From positions 1,426,001-1,490,000 of the forward strand of contig JAQFVV010012447.1 in assembly GCA_028023455.1 (NCBI GenBank): DNA of 64,000 bases, read 5' to 3'. The position numbers and the translations under genes were made by a program. Below are positions 12,705 through 26,039 of this stretch, piece after piece; position 1 is the stretch's first letter, and every line of letters begins with the position of its first letter. The notes below the pieces were generated by a model. The model worked only from the letters and a program-made list of their open reading frames with translations, did no database searches and was not told where the DNA came from. The stretch comes from Epiperipatus broadwayi. Taxonomy: Eukaryota > Onychophora > Udeonychophora > Euonychophora > Peripatidae.

Positions 12705-13975
12705 ATGTATATATTACAATGCAAAATAAATACTTACAAAATGTATATATAGAGAAACTTTTTTAATCATATCAGTATAGTATGCTTAGCATGCTTTTGA
12801 CTACCTGGTAGTCTTATTCATAACAATAGTTGTCCAAGGAGCTTGGTTACATTTATCAAAGAATAAATATGCCAGATAATTTGCATAAAATTTGAATAAA
12901 AGATTTAAATAAGTTCATTTAAATGAGCCACATTTTTGAAAGAGGAATGCAGGATTCTTTTTGTGTGCTATGCCTCTTTAACTTTATGTTTAGCATCCCT
13001 AGTTTCAGAGCAAATGATGCTGGCCAATGTATGTTCAAAGCTATTGCTGAGTTTGGACTCATGCGCAAAGAAAATTCATTTAACCTCCATATGCATCTTA
13101 GCTTGATTATATTAGTACCTGTGCTGGCAACTCTTGTAGATAAATTGGTACATGATTCTCTGTAATAAACTCCAAGGCACTGTATGTTATTGCATCCAAA
13201 TTATCAAAAGGGTTTATACTAAAATTAGAAACAGATCTATCAAGCCAGTGATAAGCCCTGGATATCACTTCCATACTTATATGGGGCTACCCATCTGATA
13301 AATAAAATCTGTGCTCAAACATCTAGTTGCCTTTTTTATCCCTTCTGTCTTGACTCACTAATTAGTAATACTAAAGACAAGCTTTCCCTGAGTTGGAATA
13401 CCAAATGGTGTACAAAATTGGATGCTACAATATAAACTGCCTTGCAGTTTATTATGGAGAAGCACGTGCAATTTATCTACAAGAATGGCATAGCATAACT
13501 ACCAATATAAATGAGCCAAGATGAACATGGACATTAAATCTATTCCCTTTGAGCATGAGTCTAAGCTCAGTTACAGCTTTAAATCTACATCTTCTAGTTT
13601 TGTCTACACTGAAAGAAATTATGCTAAATGTAAAGTTAGAGGCATGGCATATTTCCAACAACATACACACAACAAACAAAAAAAATCCTGCACCCCCCTT
13701 TCAAAAATTGGCTTATTTAAATGAACTTATTTACATCCTTTATTCAAATTTATACAAATTCACTATCTTGTTTATTCTTTGATAAATGTCACAAGCTCCT
13801 GAGACTACTATTCCTATGAATATGACTACCAGGAATTTGAAAGCATGCTAAGTATACTATGCTATTAGAATTAAATAACCCTTCTCTATATATACATTTT
13901 GTATGTATTTATTTTGACTTCCATTGTCCTGAAAAAAGTTTATAAAAATTTCAAAAGTATATATTACAAATAATA
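12705..13975. repeat. large diverged inverted repeat, arms about 0.5 kb
   Basis: The left arm (about 12705-13205) and right arm (about 13415-13975) are reverse complements along most of their length. Matching blocks include ACAAAATGTATATATAGAG, TTAGCATGC, ACATTTATCAAAGAATAA, AAGTTCATTTAAAT, and CTTGTAGATAAATT near the centre. Small indels and substitutions show it is older than the foldbacks at 15.4 and 48.8 kb. Each arm gives a similar short open frame (12923-13165 plus; 13679-13473 minus), which simply reflects the duplication. Neither translation is recognised. Confidence 0.75.
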
Positions 13976-15389
13976 ATTAGCATTCCATGGTCTGTATCTC
14001 ATAGAACTAATTACTATATATATATAAATGATTATTATTTTCATTTATTAGACTTAGAAATTCATTAACTTAATCAGAATAATAAAAAATATTAACTTGT
14101 TAAATATATATAATATTGTATTACTATATATATTTAATAAATTAAGTTTGATATCAGTATTTGTTCCACAATATATGTAATATACAAATCAATATATATA
14201 TATATCAAAATACAGTAAAATTCATATAAATTATACTATTTTTAGAAGTACTTTTGACTATACATCTTGTAGTCTTTATCAACTATATAACATTGAATAA
14301 TCAAAATGAGACAACCTTTCACAATACCCATAGTTCAATTCAGATTTCCCACAATTCTGTTTATTTTAACATTTGATGACTGCCGATTCACTAACATTTG
14401 ACGATTTCTTGAAATCAAAAGAAGAATTAAAGAATCTTTATTATTGAAAATATATTATTCTGAAGCAATTAACTTATTTAAGATTTCTTTTAATATTAAG
14501 GGTGGATGGGAAGTGAATGGATTTGTGGGTAATGTTTGATATTATATATATTGTGTAGTTTTTTTAGTTCTTTACACTTGAGAAGTCTGCTTGTAGCAGT
14601 GAAACCTTTGGTTGTGTTTTAATATTAATTTTTTGCTGGTCTGTTTGAATTTTGGATTTGGGGTAATTTTTATTATATATTGACTAGTTTAGCTTTATGC
14701 TTGTAATGTTTATATATATAAATAACTATAACCATTTTGAATACTGTGTTAAATAAATTTGTTTGAGTTATTATTATATATAACAGAAATTGAATTACAT
14801 GAAGCTAATTACTGCATAATGCTAAAATAATTGCTGTTTTTTTCTATAGTTTGTTAACCAATTTTGTTACATATATTTATGCATCTATTAATTCATGTCT
14901 TGATCAAATTATTTATATATAAATGTGAAAATATATATATATAGCGTAACAATACATAAGATATGATTATGGGTCATGCATTATGTACTTATAGATAAAT
15001 TATAATCATGGTCAAATAATTTACACTATGCAATTTGTTATTTATATAGTATTGTATTACAAATCTGGGAAATCCAATATTCTATATGGTATATTACATG
15101 CTACTAATTAATCAAATGAGTGCTTTGATTTTATGTTATTTTTTTCTAGAAAACCTTATATATATATATATTCTGGGACCTTCCATGGAACAAAAATCCA
15201 ATAACTAAATAGCTGACATTTAAGTACAATAACAAGCACTTTCCTTTCAGGAAAGTATTTGTTACTATATTGAAACATCGGTTATTTAGCTATTATATTT
15301 TTATTACACAGAAACTCCCAGAAATAATACTATGAATATATATATATTAAACAAAAATGCAAGTTAAAAAACTTGCTAACGCTTGTATT
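13976..15389. other. AT-rich spacer with (AT)n runs
   Basis: Several short (AT)n microsatellites; no gene or recognised repeat. Confidence 0.5.
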
Positions 15390-15485
15390 TATGTCCACAG
15401 ATGGCGTCCTACCAAAAACACCTATCAAGCGTATTTTCGTTTACATAAACGTCAGAGTAGTTAGTATTCACTATCTCTAACTATA

Positions 15486-15543
15486 ATTCCACTTTCAGAT
15501 TATGATTTCAAGCTATTTGCTATCGTCAGTGAAAGACAGGAAT
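15486..15543 (-). ncRNA. candidate hammerhead ribozyme, stem III mutated (left arm)
   Basis: This is the mirror copy of the right-arm hammerhead, with the same CTGACGA core, GAAA, stem I and stem II. The only base difference between the two 186-bp arms falls in stem III, which becomes ATCATAAT with a C-A mismatch. It probably cleaves poorly as a monomer. Confidence 0.6.
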
Positions 15544-15630
15544 AAAGAAACTAGATCTAAATACAAACTCTGAGCTGAATAGAAATTGTTTCATAAACGC
15601 TCAGAGTTTGTATTTAGATCTAGTTTCTTT

Positions 15631-15688
15631 ATTCCTGTCTTTCACTGACGATAGCAAATAGCTTGAAATCATGATCTGAAAGTGGAAT
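15631..15688 (+). ncRNA. candidate type I hammerhead ribozyme (right arm)
   Basis: All core elements are in order. The stem I 3' strand is ATTCC-TGT-CTTTCA (15631-15644). The core CTGACGA (15645-15651) matches CUGANGA. Stem II is AGC/GCT with loop AAATA, below a U-U mismatch. GAAA lies at 15665-15668. Stem III is the self-complementary ATCATGAT (15668-15675), and C15676 takes the H17 position, so cleavage is predicted after it. The stem I 5' strand TGAAAG-T-GGAAT (15677-15688) pairs with the first strand across an internal loop. The tiny palindromic stem III is typical of PLE/retrozyme hammerheads, which act best as dimers. Stem II is short. Confidence 0.75.
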
Positions 15689-15797
15689 TATAGTTAGAGA
15701 TAGTGAATACTAACTACTCTGACGTTTATGTAAACGAAAATACGCTTGATAGGTGTTTTTGGTAGGACGCCATCTGTGGACATATATATATATAAGA

Positions 15798-16115
15798 GAC
15801 ATAAACTGAGACTTTCAAACTCCATACAGCTATCCAATTCATCTTATTCAATCAATACACATGACCATGTACATGTGAAAAGGATAAATAAACTCAATAT
15901 TCATATTTTATGCAGAACTAGCATGCATCAGTTTAGTCCAAATCATCATCTCTAAAACATATGTACAATCGGTGTGTTACATTAAGATAACAAATCTTCT
16001 AACTTTAATGGACAAGCATTACTCTTCTCAACCCTCTAACTCTTCAGCCATCCATATCATTGAAAATCTGTGGATGAAAAGCTCAAATCCCTTGTTCATG
16101 CCAATCATAACCATG
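15798..16115 (-). repeat. decayed copy of the hammerhead repeat found at 51.1 kb
   Basis: This stretch aligns by eye with 51,140-51,460. Shared blocks include CAATACACATGACCA / GATACACATGACCA, AGATAAATAA-like, ATTATCATCTCT-like, CTTTAATGGACA and AACTCTTCAGCC. The position equivalent to the hammerhead (15889-15948, minus) reads CTGATGCATGCTAG..., with the invariant A9 and the GAAA box changed, so the ribozyme is dead here. It directly abuts the 15.4-kb foldback across an (AT)n tract. Confidence 0.65.
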
Positions 16116-18145
16116 TCAATGTTAAGTTAATCTGATCCCTCATATATAGGAGCTTATTATTTCCATTTAATTATATAGAAGAGATGGGCAGAATTCAGGC
16201 TCTTAATGTAATATTTAAAGACATGTATGTTGTCTATACTAAATTTAATGTAGACTAAGTTTGAATTCATGTCCCTTACAATTACATTGAATTTAGTGTA
16301 GATTATCTCAAGCAAATTTAGCGACTGTCCAAAGAGTTAATGGGAAAACCTACATTTTGGATGTAAGTGTAATTATAAATTTTAACTACTGAATAATTAC
16401 TGTAATTAATTATTATTACTAAGACATCATGTTTATCTTAGGTAATGAGATTTTTGCACAAGTGTTCATGTTGTATAGACATAATTATCAATAAAGGTAG
16501 ATAAACGCAGATTTAAAAAAAAATACGTTATTGAACTATTTATAAATATGTAATAAAACAAGAATATCAAAATAAATATACAAATAAAATAAAGCATACA
16601 AAATTTTTTTGTTTTATAAAATATGAATCATAATTTTGCCCCCCCCCCCGCGCCTAATATGGAATCAATTTAATAAAATATGTTTGGAAAAGCAAAATAT
16701 AGAGCGCGTAGTTCTGTAATGTATGATTTTTAACATTTATAATTTATTATTCCTTAATGAATGTATATAATTCTAAATAAATTAAGTTAATACAGTTTAC
16801 CTATTTGTTTTAGATGTTTCTTTACTTTTCCCTATCTATTACTACTTCTAATAAACTACTTCCCCTAATAAACCATGGACAAAAACATTCATATATCAGC
16901 AACTAATAAAGACTGGAGTGAATTCATCTATTCTTTCAGCGTTCAATCTTTATAAGCTTTTATTTGCTATATTGCTGGAAATTGAGAATTGAAACTATAT
17001 ATTGGTCAGATTAAATGCTGTATAATATACAGTTTTTATTCTCACTTTTCAAAAATGTTAGCAAACAAAAGCTTATACAGATTAAACGATGAAAAATTAG
17101 ATGAATTCACTCTATTCTTTAGCATTTGCAGAAATATGAATGTTATTTATCCAAAACCTATAGGTTAGGAAGTTTCTTGTATTAAACTATTTTGATGTTT
17201 GATAATAATAACAATAATAATAAAGTGTCATTACTCATATATATATATATGTGTGTGTGTAATTATCAGATATTAAATGAAGTTGGGGTATAGTAATTAG
17301 TTACTATCACATATAAAGCTAACTCATAATAGGTACTAGCATTTAGAAGTATATAAATTCGTTATGTGGTAATCATAACCTTATAATTTAGGTTATAGAC
17401 AGCATCCATCTGGGTTTATCATATGTAAATGCAAAACATTATTGTTCCATCATATGGCCATATTCATTTGTTGGTGTGCTGCTGCTGATGAAAATATGTA
17501 ATCCTATATTTTAATTTTTAAACATCACCTATCAATAACTACATAAATGTTTATTATTAATTTTTGTTACATATAGAAATTATTAAATTAAATTTAGCTT
17601 TAGATATAGACTTTAATTTTATAAAATTTCAATATATTTTTAACATTGTTTTATTTACCTGCACAATATTAATTTTTTAATCTTCTATCTACTCATGGAT
17701 TTTCATTTTAATTTTTAGAAACTACTAGTAATGTTTTTTTCACACTTATATAGGTGTTTATGGAATATAAATAAACCATGTCTGCTGTTTGATTCCCACC
17801 TTTCACAAGAATGCTAAAATTCAAGGATAGTATTTTTAGAGCACACACTAATATATATCTGCATAAAATTATCAATGAAATTGTTTAATTTTAAAAATGT
17901 TTTGTGTGGTTCTGTCTGTCACAACCATTGAACTTCATATATAAATAATAAATCATTCATTTACTAATTATTTTTAAAAATATGTCCAGAAAATAATGAA
18001 ACATATTTATTATGAAAAAATCAATAGAATCATAGAGATAGAGCAGTTTTATATATATTGTTATTGCAATAGTTTTTAATTAGGACATTTTATTTGTATT
18101 ATATATATATAAACTGTAACCTTATATTTTAGTATAAAATATTGA
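16116..18145. other. AT-rich spacer with a C tract
   Basis: A poly-C run followed by CGCG lies near 16,639-16,652, and (AT)n/(GT)n occurs at about 17,238-17,260. No gene recognised. Confidence 0.5.
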
Positions 18146-18216
18146 AGCAGTCAGTCTTAGCTTAAGATTGAGCTTCATGATGTCATCTACTAACCTGTAT
18201 TCAAACCCTATATCCC
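18146..18216 (+). repeat. tRNA-like SINE head (candidate)
   Basis: An A-box-like TAGCTTAAGATTG (18158-18170) and a B-box-like GTATTCAAACCC (18197-18208) have tRNA-like spacing. No second copy was found in the window, so this could be a lone tRNA relic or a SINE of another family. Confidence 0.35.
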
Positions 18217-21200
18217 ATCCCACTCCTTTAGTCATGTATATATATTTTATGTGTATGTTTGAGATGTGCGCACCTAAAATTTATAAAGATTAACTTTTTA
18301 ATATTTATTATTATTAATTCTTTTCTTCACATTAAAAATACATAGGTGCGGCTCAGATATATATTATAGGAGCAAAAAAAATACTAACAAAACATTGATT
18401 TTTAAAAAAATATTTTATTATATGTCATTTTAAAAGTACTTCTTTTTAAATTGTTTATTCTATTAAACTGTATATTTTATAAAATCCAAAATGGAAGATG
18501 CAATCATTAATTGTCCAAAAATAATTAAAGGGTTGGAAACACAATATTGTTTTAATCTTGGGAAGGAATTTTTAATTAAAAGATTTTACTTAAAATAAAC
18601 TGGGGATTAAGATTAATAGATTTTACTTTTGTATAAACATTTTTGTCAAATCTATTTTTAATCTGGAAATAGATTTGAATATATTTTGGAATGTTATCTA
18701 ACATTTGCATCTTCTAACAATAAAGAAAAAAACTTAAGATTTTAGATTAAAGATTAGATTTGTGCTAGAAATAAATTAAAAGCATTCTTATATACCTGGG
18801 TAGGAGTATAAAATGGGCCTATTTTGACCACTACAGATTAGCTACTATTTAGAGAACTGTGTTGTTAAGATAAGCCACGTTGGTTTAAAAATGTAAAAAT
18901 AATTGAATAGAAAGCTCATCACCTTTCTGACTCTTGTGGGTCATTTTCTTCCACTGCTGTACCATCATGCTCCCATAGAATGAAGTAAAAGCCAATGGAG
19001 AACTTTAGAATGCTTAACAGAAGCTTTCTGTCATATAAAAAATAGCATGGATCCCTGAACCGCTATGCATGAGCTGACTTTGAAAAATGGACTCTTAAAA
19101 TGGTGCAAGGTATATTATTTCAAACTGCCACCATTGAAACTAAATCTAGTTTGCCTAACTAATCTCAAACTCTATTAAGATTTCTCCTAATGTATTATTT
19201 ATTAACTTTGTGTCTTACTAAAATATAAATGTAAATTGCTCTCAAAAATTTTTATGAATCTTATTCTATCTCATATGCTCTAACTTTCTTTAACTTTAGT
19301 GTGGTCATTTATTTATGATATTTGATTTTATATGTCCATTTTAGTTATTATTTATATGCCAATCTCAAGCAGTCTGACAAGTTGAATTTCTAAAATATTT
19401 TTTTTTCTTTTTAACTAAACCTTTACGAATTAAGGTTATTAGCATCCTCTTTAAACATAATGCATTATTAATTAATACGCTCACCAGATTATTTTTATGG
19501 GTCAACATTTTGTTTATCTTTTAGTTTAAAAATTTGTTATTTGTTTAACTCTGGATTCTACCCAGGGTGAATCCAGAACTTAAACTAATTAGCACTCTGA
19601 AACATTATTTATTTTATAAATGTTATTATTCAATTCTGAAAAGGTGACTTATTAGTTGTTTTCTATAACTGCAAATTTTCTTTTATTTTTTCATACTCTT
19701 AAAATTTCAAATACTTAAATTTTCCAGTTATTATAAAATCCATGAAGGTGTGATTGAATCATTTTTAATATAGCAGAAAAGTGGAGGGGGGTCAAATCTT
19801 AATGCATATTTTATTAAATGAAATCTAAATCTCTCTCTATATATATTCTAATGGTGTAGCATATTATTTATATAAATTATGGCATTCAAACAAGGGGCAT
19901 TTATTTTAAAGCAGTAAATCATATTCAATGTCATTATTGACATCTTTCCATACTGCGTTACTAACATTCTGCATATCTTTGTAAATGTATATTACTTGCT
20001 TCTAATCTGAGGGTTGCAATAAGATCGAACCCATAGATTTCTCATTATTTCCTGTCCCATGGATAGTTCACCTTCCCAGGACTTATTTAATATAAAAAGG
20101 CCTCTGTTAGTGATTCCAGTACATCTGGCACATGCTATGCTTATCCATTTTCTTCGCATAAAAGGCCTCTGCACATCAGCAATGTCCACGGCATGACTAT
20201 ACACTTTTCTCTAAGCATTGCCCAAGAAGGACATCTTAGATTTCATTTTTCATCAAGAAGCACAACCTTATCTTTGATTTCTCTGCCATTGTCAGTACCA
20301 CCACTTATTCATATTATTATTTCTTTTGCTTAGGATCTAATTTTAGTGCTGTAATATTAAAATTGTGCTCTGCTCAAATATATATGTAAACTCCAAATAT
20401 TATTAGCTAGATTCATTATTAATATTTTAGTTTTATTATACAATCTCACCATTGTAATTCATTATTTCTGTATTTAAGAGTATATGCCTTGGGGAAAATC
20501 AAGCATTCTGTCTTCTAAATGTTGATTAAAAGAATTTTTCAATAAATATTTTGTCATAGATTCAAATACCAAATATATTTTGTTTATTTTCATGACCTCA
20601 ACAGCTTGAAAATAGTTTTTTTATATATATAATGAATCTCAGAATGCTCCCCGAAAATGTTAGTCATCACATTTCAGAACCGTATATAAAAGCTTTAATA
20701 GTAATTTTATGTAAATTCTTTCTAATAATTGATTGGCATCTTAATATTGGACCCACCAAAGATGTGTGTTTATTTATAGTATATGTCATTTAATTAATAA
20801 AAGAGTATACGAGAAATAATAGCATGAATGACAATATGTAATTATCTACCACTTAGTAGACCACTCATTCAAGCACATCTTAATGTAAATCGTTTGTCAT
20901 TATATTAAATGATATATTTTTATTATCTAACTTGTTTGAATAGTTTGAATTTCTTTTTCTCCACTTCCACATGTACAACCATGTGTATGCATATTTTAGT
21001 TAAGTTATAATGCAGTTAATATTGAGACTCATTCTCTTCTCTGCTTTGCTAGTTGGCTGGATTGGAAGAAATTCTCGTGTGCCTATCATTATATGTTATT
21101 CCTTAGATGTTTGATCTGGGGCAATCCAGGTTGGTTCCTGACCTAAATCTTGGGTTTGCCTGGGGTTGAAGTACGTTTCATTGAGTTCCAGCTCATGTTA

Positions 21201-24200
21201 GATGGATCAACATGTTTTGACCAGTACAATATATAGCTTGGTAGACCTAACTAAAATTTTTCTATCTTATTCCAGATAACTTGACATCCAAATTAATTGA
21301 ATGATAAGATTATATAATTCCATTTCTTTTCTTTGCCTTACTTATTGTATATTTTTTTCCTCATATAATAGTTTTGCTCTGTTTCCAAACACTAAGTGAG
21401 ATAAACTGTGCTTAACCTAAAAGTGAAAACCAATGATATATTACATCAAGTATAGTAAGATAGATAAAAACATTTTTCTTTCTTTAAATAATCCCAGAGA
21501 TTATTTTGGTTTAAATAAAAGATTTAATTTTATTTAAATTAGTTTATAAAATATAATAAGATAAGCACTTTTTTATTATTTTCATTTTAACAGACATGTA
21601 AATAAGAAGAAATTCAATTGGCTAAGACACAAAATAGAACTAGCAGAGTGATTTTTTTTTGGACAGAATTGCTGTAGTGACAGCAAGGGTATAATAATTT
21701 ATTTTTTTTTACTGTAAAATATATAACAAAAACGAAAACTTCTCTTTTAAAAAGAAGAAAATGTAAACATAAAGAAGGAAGTTAAATTAAAACTTCTCTT
21801 AAATAATTTATGTCACAATACTATCAAGTATTAACAGAAAAAATGTATAGCTAAATCTTAACTAATCTATTCATGTTTCCCAACTATTGGTCTAGCTGCC
21901 AATAATTCTCCATAAGGTCTACAACTGAAATGCATAGGAATTATTGTTAACTGAAACAACAGGAATAGCAGCTCTAAAAGGACAGTCTATTTGAAATTTA
22001 TTATTGTTTACAAACTCTGTTTAGCCTCGAATAAAGTTTTACACTCATAATTTTAACAACCATAGTAGTGTTGTGAAAGTGCAAAATGAAGTACTGTATT
22101 TAACTTTGGGTAAATTTTGCTTTCGTGAAGTTTAACACACATGAGAGTGTTATATATGTGTGGGAATTTGGGTTATAGTGTTTTATTTCCATGGTGTTGA
22201 CACTTCGAATGTTATATATGTGCAGAATGTAATACTGTTTAACCCTTTTGTGTGCTATTGTCTGGACAACAAAGAATTTATTAGAGTTTCCCTCTAAATT
22301 TTATTAGAAGCAACATTGTGAGTTATCTTCTTGAAATTACAATAGTGTTAAAAAAATAACCACTGATTAGGAAACTATTTTAGTTGTTATAACATTCATG
22401 AGACAATTATTTTGCTTTAACAATCATTCTTTGTCCTCAACATTCATAAATTAAAGATAGTAAAACATTTCAATTTTGGTAATTCCTAAAACAAAACCAT
22501 GCAATTTTATTAACTTATGAAGATAATTTAATTTAAATATCTATGCTAACTCCCAAATATCACAAATTCTTAGAGAAACTATGTTCAAATAAATAACTTA
22601 TGGGTATTCCTTATAAATTGAGATGAAGAAGTGCATAATCAACTTTTAAGATTCTACTTTGTTTTTTTAAAAAAAGAGAAATATTTATTTGAATTACATT
22701 TGTCATTAAGTTTAAGAAGTGTGCTATTAATTAATTGGCTAATAGCCAATGGATTTGAACCATATGTATTTGACTCTAAAGTAGTAATTTAATGAACATG
22801 CATTTTATGTTTTATTGTATTTTGTTATCTTGTAAATATATAAAGTTAATGCTATATATAATTTATTGTGTAAAATAATTACTTGTTAACTTGGGTATAG
22901 GGTCTGTTAAGAGTCAATTTAGGGAACAGTGCTGGCAGAAGGGACTCATGATTTGTACAATGAATCTATAACATATCATTATCACATGGCTTAATCCTGT
23001 ACATCTTGCTAGGATTCTGTGCTCATACTCATGTTATAATATTAGGTAATATATTTATACCATTAAGTCTATGGTTGAACATTGGGTCTCAATTGTTTTC
23101 TGTAATAGAAATTTTATTATATTTTTTGGTCTTGAATCATGCTTGTAAAACAACACATAATAGATTAATGAAGGTGATTTGTTTCAAATTTATCTGGGAA
23201 GTAAGTGTTCATATTAAATTTTTTATATCATTCGGTGTTGATGTTTAATCTGCAAAATAATTATTACTATTGGTTTGTATATCCTTTAAGTCTGTTTCAG
23301 TGTTGGTGGTTAATTCACTGAACATTCTGCAGTTATGCTAGTTACTCTGATGATGGTTAAAAAACCCACAGGGTTCTTACTGCTCATTATTCCTTGTGTG
23401 GATGAATACACCCACAGATATATTATTGATTCTTATTATACAAATGTATGTGTGAGTAGAGTGGACATACATTATAATACTTACATTGTTTCATTCCTCT
23501 TAATGTTTGTTGCATGTGTTGTGTTATCAGTCATAAAAGGGCATTAAGTGAATTATGGTCACAATTTATTATAGGCAAATTATATGGTTTCCCAACTCAG
23601 CTGAATTGGAGTTTAAATTTTCTTTCAATTTCATATCTTATTACAGTCAAATTTCATAGGTTTATTGATTCCAATTGTTGTTATAATTTTGTTATAAATG
23701 CATTGGTTCTGGATTTGATGTATTGGAGGTGACATTGTCTGAATTTGAATCTCTCTTGTCCCATAAGAATAAAAATCAATACCTTTGTAATAAATTTTTA
23801 GATTGTATTATATGAAACTTGTGCACATATCTATGCACAAAAATAAGTACATGTGATAGTATTTTATTTTGTTTTATTTTGTTTATTTACATATCTAATT
23901 AATGTATATTATCCATGTAGAACAATTATATGTGATACTATTTTATATTATTTATTGTTTATGTAAAATTATGAATATTGTTAACCAATTACTATTTTCA
24001 TATTTATTGAGTCATAAATAAATGTTAATTTGATAACCCAACTTATTTGTACCATTGATATTAGTCACATATACATTCAGAAATCCAACATAGTAAATAG
24101 ACCATAAATAGTAGAGCACATCTTGTTCCTGATAATGATGTATACAAGGTTTACTGAGAGCATCCAGAGGGTATTTTAATGTTTATTCTTGAGTATTTTG

Positions 24201-26035
24201 TCATGTATAAGATATAATAAAATTCCATTTACCTTCTGCATCACTGCTGCTTTGCTTTGTCAGTTCTAGAATATATCCAGAATCTGGTACCTCTATTGAT
24301 ATTTGTGACATTAATACCTAAATTAATAATAAATTTGCTAGCCTAAAACAATTGAACATATTTTCTAAAATTATAACTGATGCCTTATCTATCCCTAAGA
24401 GTTTCATTGCTATTGATTTAATATAATGTTTGGGTTAATGAAGAAATAACTTAAAATTCATATTGATTATCTTCCATTGCAAAGCATTTACTCTATATAG
24501 CATTTCTGTACTTTAAACCTGAATACATGATGAGCTACCATTTATGATGTTATGGGGCAGATTATAATTATTACTATCTGGTTTAATGACCCATATTCAC
24601 CACATAATGATTAGCAGTTTCATAGATTATACCATCTTGTCTATATTCTGCCCTCAGGTCTTAAACAAATAAAAAGTGTAAATTAATGTCGTAGTGTGGT
24701 TTTAAAAAACTGTCATTGAAAGAATAATTAAAAATAATTTATTAAGATCTGAGAATGTCATTTGAAATTCAGTAATTAAAGAGAATTATAATTAATTAAA
24801 AGAATAATACAGTTTAGGTAGGTAACTTGGTGTACTTTCAAGTAATGCTGTGATTAGTCTTCATGGTGTACCCTGGCTGTGATCGGATTGTATGGTAATA
24901 GCTGTGTATTGTATTATTAATTTAGACTTATAATCTGGGATAAGGGCTTTTTGGTTACAATATATAAACCTTTAGATATATTGTAACATTTAGCTTTGTC
25001 AGCAAAGCTAAATTCCCATTCATCTAATTGTTTATGTATATATAAAAATCAATAAGTTAATTTCTACTGCAAGCCAATTTATCAGAGCTTGATATTTCAA
25101 TGTTAATTTATCCTTTAAGTCATTATTGAGAACTTTTATAAGTTTTAGTTGGATTAAAATTTATTTTTATATTTTTACTGTAGTGATTTAGACCCTTCTG
25201 TAATTGTAAATGATTTCAAATTGCTTAAGTTAGGACTATTGTTTTCCTGTATAATAGTAAATTAATATTAAGAACTATTAAGAGCTAAAACTATTTAATA
25301 GAGACCCTAGTATGTTAAAAATGAATGTTAAAATTACAATTTAATAACTAAGTTTAAATATTTAATGCTAAGTATTAATATTTAATTTGCTTGCTTATAT
25401 AAAATGTATTTTTATTTAAATCATTTGTTTAAAAAAGTATTCTTTATTAATGCTAATTATAATAAAGATTAATTCAGTTAAGTAAGTTATTAAATAGTTA
25501 ATTAAGAAGATAAAGAATTAGTTTAATATTATTAAAGCTATCAATTTTAAATAAAAGAATACAGTATAGAATGTGTGTGAGTGTACTTGGTTGTTAATTT
25601 CAATTTTCACTTCCTTGTTTATAATATTAAACTTATTCCTAAATATGTTTATTTAAAAATCTTTAAAAGTATTCTGAAGAACATCTGTTAAAACTGATAG
25701 TGTAAATTGTTTTATTTAAAAACAATTATAATTTATTATGGAAAACAATATTTTATTTCGTTGTAATAATATTTTTCATAATATTTTAATTGAACAGTCT
25801 AGACAGTATAAAAACGAGTTTATTTTTAGCTTTGTTTTACAAGTGACTAATTAATTTTTGTATTGTAATGAATTGGTTCAAGTAGGATGTGATTTAAATG
25901 TCAGTTTTTAATCATCAAAATCAGACACATGATGAGAAGTATACAAGATAAAGAGGCTTTTTCTTTACTGCTTACTTACTTATCACTTTTTAATAATTTT
26001 TATTGGGGGAAATTTATTTAATTAATAATTAATTT
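18217..26035. other. long unassigned AT-rich region
   Basis: No domain or RNA gene recognised over nearly 8 kb. Slightly GC-richer islands at about 18,880-19,080, 19,990-20,290 and 21,050-21,240 might be eroded repeats or unique sequence. The small frames at 23,006-23,732 are hydrophobic AT-driven translations without support. Introns of an unseen gene cannot be excluded. Confidence 0.45.
19543..19587. repeat. 45-bp palindrome
   Basis: GTTTAA-TCTGGATTC is followed by ACCC-A-GGGT and then GAATCCAGA-TTAAAC. This makes a compact hairpin with small bulges. Function unknown. Confidence 0.5.
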
Positions 26036-26039
26036 TATT

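Larger units (their letters stand above)
15390..15784. mobile_element. near-perfect foldback with hammerhead motifs in both arms
   Basis: The left arm 15390-15575 and right arm 15599-15784 (186 bp each) are exact reverse complements except for one position (15501 versus 15673). They surround a 23-bp loop and have no indels. Arm ends read ATGTCCACAG...CTGTGGACAT. Each arm contains a complete type I hammerhead-ribozyme layout, listed separately. It sits beside an (AT)n tract, so a target duplication cannot be defined. There is no ORF, so it is non-autonomous. It may be an inverted pair of PLE pseudo-LTR or retrozyme-like units. Confidence 0.85.

Noticed and set aside
12923-13782. Short ORFs on both strands in the 12.7-14.0 kb inverted repeat as small genes
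   Set aside because: Both similar frames come from the two arms of one inverted repeat; no known domain, and the arms differ by indels.
19992-20204. 70-aa minus-strand frame in a GC-richer island
   Set aside because: No recognised motif, repeat partner or gene context.
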